From contig NZ_CP012601.1 of NCBI RefSeq assembly GCF_001278755.1, positions 3,658,154-3,722,153 on the forward strand: DNA of 64,000 nucleotides, in the 5' to 3' direction. Within the stretch, counting starts at the first letter, position 1. Each line of letters begins with the position of its first letter. Below the pieces are notes generated by a model. That model did not search any database. It worked only from the letters and a program-made list of their open reading frames with translations, and was not told the origin of the DNA. The stretch comes from Bacillus sp. FJAT-22090. GTDB lineage: Bacteria > Bacillota > Bacilli > Bacillales_A > Planococcaceae. The position numbers were made by a program, and so were the translations under genes. Positions 52,490-60,204 of the stretch are shown here, one piece after another.

Positions 52490-54022
52490 ATGAACGATCA
52501 AATACTACCAACTGAATCACAATCTTATTGGCGTGCCACAGAAGACTTTCCAATGTTTCCTGAAATAAGAGAAAATGTAGAAACCGATATTTTAATTGTG
52601 GGAGCAGGTCTTACAGGGATTACTGCTGCGTATTTACTTAGCAAGAGCGGAAAAAGTGTAATGGTTTTGGAAGGAAGCAGAATATTAAAAGGTACAACTG
52701 GTTTCACTACTGCAAAGGTGACAGCTCAGCATGGGCCTATTTACCAAAAGCTAACTTCCATATTCGGTGAAGAAAAAGCGAGACTATATTATGATGCCAA
52801 TACAGAGGCTAAAAACTTTATAGAGGAAACAGCCAAAGAATTGGGAATTAAATGTGATTTTGAAAAGGTAGATGCTTATATATATGCTGATACTAAAGAA
52901 GGAGTACAAACAGTAAGGAAAGAAATGGACGCCTATAATAAGCTAGGTATTGAGGGGGCAACTCTTACAACAAATACCGGTCTTCCTTATGATGTAATGG
53001 AGTCATTGAAGTTAGAAAATCAAGGACAATTCCATCCGTTAAAGTATGCCACTGGATTAATGAATAAAGCAATTGAGAATGGTGTGCAGTTTTTTGAAAA
53101 ATCGCGAGCAAAAACTATATCAAAAAATATAGTAGAGATGATGAATGGTCATAAAATACGTGCAAAGAAAATATTAGTTTGTAGCCACTTCCCATTTAAT
53201 GATGGAAATGGTCTATATTTTTCAAGAATGTCCCCAGAAAGATCTTATGCGTTGGCTGCGCCAGCTGAATCTAATTATCCAAAAGGCATTTATATTAATG
53301 TAGAAAAGCCAACAAGATCCGTACGTACAGCGCTAGGTAAAGATGGAAAAAGATATTTAATACTAGGTGGAGAAGGTCATGTAACCGGTAGATATGAAGG
53401 TGATATGATGGATAATTATGATGCACTAGCTGCATTTGGTAGAGAGAAATTTAATATAAAGCAGTTTACGAATCGCTGGTCTGCTCAGGATTTAGTGACC
53501 CTAGATCAAGTGCCGTATGTAGGAATCATGACGTCAGGTCTTCCTGATGTATTGGTTGCAACTGGTTACGCAAAATGGGGTATGACGAATAGTACGGTAG
53601 CTGCCCAAATAATGGCGGACAATGTCATGGAAAAAGAAAATCGATACGCGGAACTTTACAATCCAATCCGTTCCAAAATGAAAAAAGAAGATATAGCTAG
53701 TTTTGCCAAGTATAATGCAGCCGTTGCAAAAGAATTAGTAAAAGGAAAGACTGAAAAAATAGATGTCTTGTTTAAAGATTTACAACTTGGTACTGGAGAC
53801 ATCGTAAAACTAGACGGTAAAAAGGTTGGAGCATTTAAGGATGTCACTGGTGAGATATATTTAGTTAAACCAGTATGCACACATATGGGTTGTGATGTCG
53901 TATTCAATAATGCAGAGACTTCATGGGACTGTCCATGTCACGGGTCACGATACACATTTAAGGGTGACGTGATTGAAGGTCCCGCATTCGAGCCGTTAGA
54001 GAAAATAGAAAATATTGAATAA
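52490..54022 (+). CDS. FAD-dependent oxidoreductase with C-terminal Rieske domain (YhfW-like)
   Basis: A 510-residue fusion. The N-terminal DAO-type FAD domain has the dinucleotide motif DILIVGAGLTGITAAYLLS near residue 33. The C-terminal Rieske domain (about 420-510) has both cluster-binding boxes: CTHMGC and CPCHGS. The layout and length match B. subtilis YhfW (509). It is expected to pass electrons from a substrate through FAD to the 2Fe-2S cluster; the substrate is not known. SD AAAGGAGG. Confidence 0.85.
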   Translation: MNDQILPTESQSYWRATEDFPMFPEIRENVETDILIVGAGLTGITAAYLLSKSGKSVMVLEGSRILKGTTGFTTAKVTAQHGPIYQKLTSIFGEEKARLYYDANTEAKNFIEETAKELGIKCDFEKVDAYIYADTKEGVQTVRKEMDAYNKLGIEGATLTTNTGLPYDVMESLKLENQGQFHPLKYATGLMNKAIENGVQFFEKSRAKTISKNIVEMMNGHKIRAKKILVCSHFPFNDGNGLYFSRMSPERSYALAAPAESNYPKGIYINVEKPTRSVRTALGKDGKRYLILGGEGHVTGRYEGDMMDNYDALAAFGREKFNIKQFTNRWSAQDLVTLDQVPYVGIMTSGLPDVLVATGYAKWGMTNSTVAAQIMADNVMEKENRYAELYNPIRSKMKKEDIASFAKYNAAVAKELVKGKTEKIDVLFKDLQLGTGDIVKLDGKKVGAFKDVTGEIYLVKPVCTHMGCDVVFNNAETSWDCPCHGSRYTFKGDVIEGPAFEPLEKIENIE

Positions 54023-54023
54023 C

Positions 54024-54056
54024 CGAGCTTAGAGAAAAATCTCTAGGCTTTTTTAA
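54024..54056 (+). terminator. Rho-independent terminator
   Basis: Stem GAGCTTAGAG/CTCTAGGCTT with G-U pairs, 6-nt loop and a T-run, right after the Rieske oxidoreductase gene. Confidence 0.75.
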
Positions 54057-54130
54057 TTCTATTAAAACAAACGATTGTTCTCCTGCGATATCTTTATTAA
54101 AATTGGGATATAGTTAAGGAGAGAAAATGA

Positions 54131-55873
54131 ATGAAATCCCTAAAGAAATTACTTCCATATGTGAAGCCATATACACTGTTTGCGATTCTTGGACCACTTT
54201 TAATGTGTATTGAAGTAGCTATGGATTTATTACAACCTACCATTATGCAACATATTATTGACGTTGGAATTGCAAATAATGATAACGCATATGTCATGAA
54301 ACTTGGATTCTTTATGCTGTTTACAGCATTTATAGGATTAATGGGTGGAGTGGGTAGTACGGTTTACAGTGCTAAAGCATCTGTAAATTTTGCTACCGAT
54401 ATTCGCCGAGATGTATTCAAAAAAACGGAGCAGTTTTCAAGTGAAAATATGGATTCATTTGGTGCCGGTAAATTAATAACTATTGTTACGAATGATGTGG
54501 CAGCAGTTCAACAAGCATTAATGATGACGTTAAGAATCTTTGTTCGTGGACCTTTACTGTTCATCGGAGCAGTCGTTATTGTATGGTTTACTGCTCGGGA
54601 ACTGTTTCCAGTGCTGTTAGTTGCGATACCAATATTAATGGTTTTAATTTATTGGTTTTCCTCAAAATCTGGTCAATTATTTGCAAAAGTACAGAGAGCA
54701 ATGGACACCGTAAATACGAAGTTACAAGAAAATTTCGCCGGTATTAGGGTAATTAAAGCATTTGGCCGATCAGATTTTGAAACAAACACGTTTAAACAGG
54801 TAAATGATACATTAACTAAGCGAAACATGGCTGCTGAGCAAGTAATTTTAACACTCATGCCTATTATGCTTTTTGTAGTAAATATCGGTGTCGTTTTCGG
54901 TATGTGGATGGGTGCCATTAAAGTAAATGAAGGTACGCTCCAAGTCGGTGTCATTCTAGCTTTTATTAACTACTTGAATATTATAATGAACGGACTAATG
55001 ACGAGTAGTCATGTTTTGATGCAAATTACGAAATCTTTTACTTCATCAAATAGAATTCAACAAGTACTTGATACAGAAATAGATATTAGGGAGCCTGTAA
55101 ATCCTGCTTCGCTATTAGAAATGGAAGGAAAAGTGGAGTTCCGACATGTTAATTTTAGTTATAGTAAAAACGGAGAGTATGTATTAAAAAACATTTCCTT
55201 TCAAGCGAAGGCAGGGGAGACAATTGGTATTATTGGCTCTACTGGCAGCGGAAAAACAACACTTGTCAAACTGATACCACGGTTGTATGATCCAGATTCT
55301 GGGGAGATTTTGATTGATGGAATAAATATCAGAGAATATCCTCTTAGAAAACTGAGAGAATCTATAGGTTTTGTGCAGCAAAAGGCAACATTATTTTCTG
55401 GAACAATTGAGGAAAATCTTCGCTTTGGTAAAGAGGAAGCAAATCTAGAAGAGATGAAGGAAGCAGCACGGTCTGCAGCTGCTACTGAGTTTATTGAAAA
55501 ACTCGATGGTCAGTTTACTTATGAGCTCATGCAAGGAGCGACTAATTTATCAGGAGGACAAAAGCAACGTCTTTCAATGACACGTGCTTTCATTCGGAAG
55601 CCTAAAATATTGATATTAGATGATTCTACATCCGCAATAGATGCTTTATCGGAAGCGTCTGTTCAACACGCATTAAACCAAAATCTTTCCAATACGACTG
55701 TGTTCATCATTTCTTCGAAAGTATCTTCCATTATCAACGCAAATCAAATTCTGGTGATTGATGAAGGAGCGATTGTAGCGAGTGGGACACATGAAGAATT
55801 GTTAGCAAGTAGCGACGTCTATAGAGGAATTTATGAAACACAAAATGGGAAGGAGGTTCTTTCCTATGAATAA
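54131..55873 (+). CDS. Heterodimeric ABC exporter subunit with degenerate ATPase site (YfiB-like)
   Basis: A 580-residue half-transporter. The Walker A (GSTGSGKTT) and signature (LSGGQKQR) motifs are intact, but the residue after Walker B is Asp instead of the catalytic Glu (LILDDSTSAID) and the H-loop His is replaced (IISSKVSSI). It is thus the non-catalytic-site subunit of a heterodimer, paired with the next gene, as in YfiBC or TM287/288. Six helices in residues about 15-310. SD AAGGAG. The 3' end overlaps its partner by 8 nt. Confidence 0.87.
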   Translation: MKSLKKLLPYVKPYTLFAILGPLLMCIEVAMDLLQPTIMQHIIDVGIANNDNAYVMKLGFFMLFTAFIGLMGGVGSTVYSAKASVNFATDIRRDVFKKTEQFSSENMDSFGAGKLITIVTNDVAAVQQALMMTLRIFVRGPLLFIGAVVIVWFTARELFPVLLVAIPILMVLIYWFSSKSGQLFAKVQRAMDTVNTKLQENFAGIRVIKAFGRSDFETNTFKQVNDTLTKRNMAAEQVILTLMPIMLFVVNIGVVFGMWMGAIKVNEGTLQVGVILAFINYLNIIMNGLMTSSHVLMQITKSFTSSNRIQQVLDTEIDIREPVNPASLLEMEGKVEFRHVNFSYSKNGEYVLKNISFQAKAGETIGIIGSTGSGKTTLVKLIPRLYDPDSGEILIDGINIREYPLRKLRESIGFVQQKATLFSGTIEENLRFGKEEANLEEMKEAARSAAATEFIEKLDGQFTYELMQGATNLSGGQKQRLSMTRAFIRKPKILILDDSTSAIDALSEASVQHALNQNLSNTTVFIISSKVSSIINANQILVIDEGAIVASGTHEELLASSDVYRGIYETQNGKEVLSYE

Positions 55874-57674
55874 AACTTCTTTAAACGACGCGATTGGCCG
55901 AGCACGTGGTCCAAGAGGGTTTAGAGGGCCAGTAGAAAAAGCAAAGGATAAAAAGGGAACCATTAAGCGTATATGGAACTATATGGAGAAGCAAAAGATT
56001 GCGATGATTGCTTCTATTATATTTGTTATTATCTCAACTATCTTGAATTTACTCGTTCCATATTTTATTGGAGTCATCATAGATGACTATATCATTCCTA
56101 AGGATATGGAAGGGACTCTTCGTGTTTTATTATTATTAGCATTGATTTATATTGCTGCATCTATCTTCACTTGGCTACAAACATTCTTAATGGTTCGATT
56201 GTCTCTTAAGACAATTCGAATTTTACGTCAACATTTATTTGAGAAATTTCAAACACTGTCTTTACGTTTTTTTGATAAACGGACACATGGTGACTTAATG
56301 AGCCGAGTGACAAATGATATTGAAAGCTTAAACAATGCACTGAGCCAAAGCGTTATACAAATATTTTCATCGATATTAATGGTGTCGGGTGTTGCCATTG
56401 CCATGTTTATGCTCAATTGGATGCTTGCCTTAGTGTCTCTAACAATTATTCCTTTAATCATTATTACGACGAAAAAAATAATTACGTATAGTGGTAGTAA
56501 TTTCATTAGAAGACAACGAGACTTGGGTGAATTAAACGGGTTTGTTGAAGAAGCTATTTCGGGAAATGAAGTAATTACCATCTTTGGACAAGAGGAGAAA
56601 ACATTCACAAAGTTTGCACTGGTAAATGAAAGATTACGTCAGTCTGCAACAGCAGCGGATACTGTATCTGGCTTTCTCGGCCCAATTAATAACTTTATAA
56701 ACAACTTAGGGCTAGCGTTAATCATTGGAATCGGAGCATTGATGACAGTCCAAGAGATGGCAACTGTTGGGATAATTGCTGCTTTCGTTACATATTCTCG
56801 TCAATTTTTTCGACCTATCAATCAATTATCAAGTCTATTAAACACTTTCCAGTCTGCAATAGCAGGAGCAGAAAGAGTTTTTGAAATTATGGATGAGGCA
56901 CCTGATCTAACGGACAAAAATGATGCTATTGAAGTAAATTCCTTTAGAGGCGAGGTCGAGTTTTCGAATGTGAACTTTTCCTATGAGGACGGAAAGCCAA
57001 TTTTAAAGGAAATTAGTTTTCGGGCGAGGGCAGGAGAGAAAATTGCTTTGGTAGGTCCAACGGGTTCAGGGAAAACAACTGTTATCAACCTGTTAATGCG
57101 ATTTTATGATATAAATTCAGGTGAAATTAAAATTGATGGTCGTAAAATTCAAGATTATAAAATTAGTTCACTTCGTGAAAAAATTGGCATCGTATTACAG
57201 GACACTTTTCTATTTTCTGGCACAATCATGGAAAATATTCGGTATGGTCGATTAGAAGCAACTGATGAAGAAGTCGTAAATGCGGCTAAGTTGGCCTCTG
57301 CACATGGATTTATCAAACATTTACCTGACCAATATAAAACGGAAATCACTTCGGGTGGTTCAAGCTTAAGCCAGGGGCAACGTCAATTGTTATCTATCGC
57401 TCGTGCAATTCTAGCAGATTCGGATATTCTAATTCTAGATGAAGCAACTTCTAGCATTGATACACGTACAGAAATTGCGATTCAGCAAGGACTAAGTCGT
57501 TTATCGGAAGGGAGAACTAGCTTTGTTATCGCACACCGATTAAAAACCATTGAAAATGCTGACCAAATTCTCGTTATCCATGAAGGGGAGCTCATAGAAT
57601 ATGGCACCCATGAAGCGTTACTTCAAAAGAAAGGCTTTTATAACGAACTCTATGAAAGTCAGTTGAATAGGTAA
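55866..57674 (+). CDS. Heterodimeric ABC exporter subunit, catalytic Walker B (YfiC-like)
   Basis: A 602-residue half-transporter with an N-terminal extension of about 40 residues before helix 1. Walker A GPTGSGKTT, Walker B ILILDEATSSID with catalytic Glu, and H-loop VIAHRL are intact, while the signature is altered to LSQGQRQL. Together with the partner's missing Glu this makes one degenerate and one active composite site. Start ATG at 55866 follows GGAAGGAGG. Likely exports drugs or lipids. Confidence 0.88.
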   Translation: MNKTSLNDAIGRARGPRGFRGPVEKAKDKKGTIKRIWNYMEKQKIAMIASIIFVIISTILNLLVPYFIGVIIDDYIIPKDMEGTLRVLLLLALIYIAASIFTWLQTFLMVRLSLKTIRILRQHLFEKFQTLSLRFFDKRTHGDLMSRVTNDIESLNNALSQSVIQIFSSILMVSGVAIAMFMLNWMLALVSLTIIPLIIITTKKIITYSGSNFIRRQRDLGELNGFVEEAISGNEVITIFGQEEKTFTKFALVNERLRQSATAADTVSGFLGPINNFINNLGLALIIGIGALMTVQEMATVGIIAAFVTYSRQFFRPINQLSSLLNTFQSAIAGAERVFEIMDEAPDLTDKNDAIEVNSFRGEVEFSNVNFSYEDGKPILKEISFRARAGEKIALVGPTGSGKTTVINLLMRFYDINSGEIKIDGRKIQDYKISSLREKIGIVLQDTFLFSGTIMENIRYGRLEATDEEVVNAAKLASAHGFIKHLPDQYKTEITSGGSSLSQGQRQLLSIARAILADSDILILDEATSSIDTRTEIAIQQGLSRLSEGRTSFVIAHRLKTIENADQILVIHEGELIEYGTHEALLQKKGFYNELYESQLNR

Positions 57675-57804
57675 AATTGTGCATGAAAGTAGTAACGTAA
57701 ACCGGTACTTAAACACCATTTTTGAAGGTGACTTTCCCACATGAAAGTTGTGGCATTCTGGCTCAAATTAAAGAATAATAGAATTAAAAGAAGAGGTGAT
57801 TCTA

Positions 57805-58125
57805 TTGTCAAACATTTACTCTGTAAAACTTTTATTTGAACATATCTCCTCACCAGAATCGATGCCCAATAAAACATTTGAAGAAACGATCAATATTGTC
57901 CGAGCGGATAAATTAGAGGACGTAGATGGATTAGTGAAGCAACACTTTAAAGACGTGACATATGCCAATGCATTTGGGGAAACCACCACTATAAAGTTAT
58001 TAATGATTCTTGATGTATTTGAACTTGTAGATAATATAGAAGAATGTTTAGAGTTTGGAGAAGTATATAGTCATCATATAATTCTGGATGAAGAAGTTTG
58101 TCTAGAACGTAACTATGGAAATTAG
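57805..58125 (+). CDS. DUF4288 protein
   Basis: A 106-residue soluble protein with the DUF4288 pattern: YSVKLLFEHIS at the start, EETINIVRADKLEDV in the middle, ANAFGETTTIKLLMILDVFELVD and EFGEVYSHHI at the end. Such proteins are small, often near toxin-immunity or regulatory loci, with unknown function. I use TTG at 57805, 6 nt after AGAGGTG. It converges on the pheromone cassette with a shared terminator. Confidence 0.75.
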   Translation: MSNIYSVKLLFEHISSPESMPNKTFEETINIVRADKLEDVDGLVKQHFKDVTYANAFGETTTIKLLMILDVFELVDNIEECLEFGEVYSHHIILDEEVCLERNYGN

Positions 58126-58126
58126 A

Positions 58127-58163
58127 AAGGGTCCAAGAGTTGATTTCTTGGGCCCTTTTTTAT
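58127..58163. terminator. Terminator between DUF4288 gene and propeptide gene
   Basis: A 12-bp stem AAGGGTCCAAGA/TCTTGGGCCCTT (one G-U), followed by TTTT on the plus strand. It touches the propeptide stop codon and may also end the minus-strand operon. Confidence 0.8.
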
Positions 58164-58453
58164 TAGATGTAAAAATTAATAGAAGTGATTTCTGGCTTAT
58201 CTTGTATTGCAAATTTATTAATAGAAGTGATTTCTGGCTTGTCTTGTATTGCAAATTTATTAATAGAAGTGATATCAGGTTTGTCTTGTATCGCAAATTT
58301 ATTAGTAGAAGTGATATCAGGTTTGTCTTGTATTGCAAGTTTATTAATAGAAGTAATATCAGGTTTATCTTGTATTGAAAGTTCTGGCCAACCTACATTA
58401 AATGTAATTAATAAACCTATTAAACAAAGTGTACCGATAATAAATTTTTTCAA
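58163..58453 (-). CDS. NprX-like secreted propeptide with five tandem pheromone units
   Basis: A 96-residue precursor. Residues 1-23 form a signal-type segment (MKKFIIGTLCLIGLLITF). Residues 25-93 are five tandem 14-residue units of the form (F/L)(A/S)IQDKP(D/E)ITS(I/T)NK. DKPDITS occurs at 29-35, 43-49 and 57-63; DKPEITS at 71-77 and 85-91. The heptapeptide shares KPDI with SKPDIVG, the mature NprX pheromone of B. thuringiensis. TTG at 58453 lies 7 nt after GGGAGG and overlaps the receptor stop as TTGA, so it is translationally coupled. Expected path: export, processing, re-import by an oligopeptide permease, binding to the receptor. That path is inference. Confidence 0.82.
   Translation of the reverse strand: MKKFIIGTLCLIGLLITFNVGWPELSIQDKPDITSINKLAIQDKPDITSTNKFAIQDKPDITSINKFAIQDKPEITSINKFAIQDKPEITSINFYI
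58175..58381 (-). repeat. 42-bp coding tandem repeat, five copies
   Basis: Five nearly identical 42-bp units inside the propeptide gene (the last one truncated after the NK position). Unit differences include third-position changes (GAT/GAC, AAA/AAG) as well as the Asp-to-Glu switch, so the copies have diverged under coding constraint and not as fresh slippage products. Confidence 0.9.
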
Positions 58454-59739
58454 GTTAGTTCCTCCCAATTAGTTACATGTGATAGTTTTAAATTATAGTT
58501 AAAACCTAACTGATAATAAATTGTTGATTGTTTGTATTGTTTTTTATCAGCTAATCTTTTTGCCAGCACTTGGCAATAAATAAAACAATATTTGTAGTCT
58601 TGTATATCCTCAAAATAGGCTAGGGCTTCTTTAAAGATTGGAATAATATTATCTTTCTCTAATAAAAGTGCTCTGTATATACTTAAATGACTTTTATAGA
58701 AAGATTTATATTCCTCAGTCAACTGATCTAGTAACTCTAATCCCTTTTCTAACCAAACTATTGCATTTTGAACATCATTTATTTTGTGATATTCCTTTAA
58801 TATTGAAACAATGGTCACTAATTTATCATTTGGATTGGTTTTTATATTTAAACTATTTTGAAAATGATGAAGTGCTTGTTTTTGATTTCCAAGAATAGAA
58901 TAACTTGCTCCTAAGTTATGTTCAATCTTTCCGTTGTATTTAGAAGAATCGATTTTTAAGCTGATTTCTTTCGCTTTTTCAAATGTAGCAATCGATTCTT
59001 TTAATACCCCAGTATCAATCTGAGCAATACCTAAAATAATTAAACATTCGATAGAACGTTCTATTAATAATTCTTGATTAAAATAGGAAAGAGCAGATTT
59101 TACATAATCGATAGCCATTATATAACGTGATTCTGACAGAAGTGACAAGCTCGATATGTAATAAAGTTCGGCCATTTCCCAGTCTTCCATACGATAGTTT
59201 TTTATTAGTGTAAAAATTTGAGAGAAAAACTCGGAAGCTTGACTGAACTGATTATTTTGATAAGCTACTATTCCTTGAATCGTATATAGATAAAATAACT
59301 GTTCGGAATCCATTTCCTTTTTAAACTCAGCTAATATAGCTAGATTGTTTCTAATGTTAATCGTTTGATCTGGTAGCATAAGCATTAATCTAGTTTCTAT
59401 TAATAGAAGTGTCAATCTATTGGGTTCGAAAGGATGACTCTCAATATAGTTATGGATATCTAGTTGTAGAACTTCTGCTTTTTGTTTATTTCTAGAGTTG
59501 ATGACTGTTTTAAATTTAGTTTTAAATTGAATTGATTTCTCTTGGTCAATTTCACTCTTTAAAGAGTCGAAGGGAATGTTCAAGCGCATAAGAATATGCT
59601 TTTGAATATCTTCACTCGGTATTACTAACCCATTTTCTATTCGACTTAAGTATGAAGGAACACAAATACCAGAAGCTAAGTATTCTTGCTTCATATTCTG
59701 TCTTTGGCGTTCTAATTTAATCAATTGTCCTATTTCCAT
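58450..59739 (-). CDS. RNPP-family (NprR-like) pheromone receptor/regulator
   Basis: A 429-residue protein, near the 423 of NprR. Residues about 1-60 form an HTH_3 domain (IGQLIKLERQRQNMKQEYLA, then CVPSYLSRIENG). The rest is a TPR superhelix: hallmarks include YYISSLSLLSESRYIMAIDYV, CLIILGIAQIDTGVLKESIATF, KIEHNLGASYSILGNQKQAL and CQVLAKRLADKKQYKQ. RNPP receptors bind a re-imported peptide in the TPR groove and switch DNA binding. I use ATG at 59739 after GAGGAGG; an upstream in-frame start at 59757 would not use this SD. Targets are not evident nearby. Confidence 0.85.
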   Translation of the reverse strand: MEIGQLIKLERQRQNMKQEYLASGICVPSYLSRIENGLVIPSEDIQKHILMRLNIPFDSLKSEIDQEKSIQFKTKFKTVINSRNKQKAEVLQLDIHNYIESHPFEPNRLTLLLIETRLMLMLPDQTINIRNNLAILAEFKKEMDSEQLFYLYTIQGIVAYQNNQFSQASEFFSQIFTLIKNYRMEDWEMAELYYISSLSLLSESRYIMAIDYVKSALSYFNQELLIERSIECLIILGIAQIDTGVLKESIATFEKAKEISLKIDSSKYNGKIEHNLGASYSILGNQKQALHHFQNSLNIKTNPNDKLVTIVSILKEYHKINDVQNAIVWLEKGLELLDQLTEEYKSFYKSHLSIYRALLLEKDNIIPIFKEALAYFEDIQDYKYCFIYCQVLAKRLADKKQYKQSTIYYQLGFNYNLKLSHVTNWEELT

Positions 59740-59860
59740 ACACAAGCACCTCCTCAATAGGACCTAGTAAGAAAAAAGAAAACCAATACAATATAAATAA
59801 TAACATAATATTATTTGGAAATCAGAAGAATTAGAGAACAGGAAAGTGCGAATAAAAAAC

Positions 59861-59933
59861 ACCCAAATAACGCCCTATTTTCATATCAACTTTCCCAAAT
59901 AGTTGTTGTGGAATTATTTGGGTTTTTAGTTAA
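59861..59933. terminator. Nested hairpins upstream of the receptor gene
   Basis: ACCCAAATAA (59861-59870) pairs perfectly with TTATTTGGGT (59924-59933). Inside it CCCAAATA (59894-59901) competes for TATTTGGG with a 23-nt loop. T-runs flank both sides (GTTTTTTATT on the minus strand, TTTTTAG on the plus strand). It could stop transcription arriving from the BmrA-like gene, or it could act as an alternative-pairing leader. The competing arms are unusual. Confidence 0.45.
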
Positions 59934-59968
59934 TACTAAAATTATAAATGTAAATGGGTGGTGAATTT

Positions 59969-60169
59969 TTGAGAAAAAATTTAAGTATCTCGATTCGCAA
60001 ACTTCTTTTTTTCTTGCTTCTTTTTTCCATCATGTGTTGGTTTCTATTAACAACTCTACCATATAACGTAGACGAACATAATCTAAATCACGATGCAACT
60101 GCTAAAAAGATGGAAGAATTTAAAACAGCGTTAGAGGTTTTCTACTCCAAAGCAAAGGAACTATGGTGA
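59969..60169 (+). CDS. 66-residue single-pass membrane protein
   Basis: A short protein with a basic N-terminus (MRKNLSISIRK), one hydrophobic segment (about residues 12-28) and a charged helical tail (KKMEEFKTALEVFYSKAKELW). TTG at 59969 follows GGTGGTGA; ATG at 59954 is in frame but has no SD. No family recognised. It is divergent from the receptor gene and convergent with the BmrA-like gene. Confidence 0.5.
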   Translation: MRKNLSISIRKLLFFLLLFSIMCWFLLTTLPYNVDEHNLNHDATAKKMEEFKTALEVFYSKAKELW

Positions 60170-60204
60170 AAAAAATCCAATATAGAATTCATTGTATTTT
60201 CATT

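Noticed and set aside
58115-58472. Plus-strand frames with repeats (VISGLSCIANLL or FINRSDFWLVLYCK type) opposite the propeptide gene
   Set aside because: They are antisense shadows of the 42-bp repeat. The minus-strand frame has the SD, signal segment and pheromone motif.
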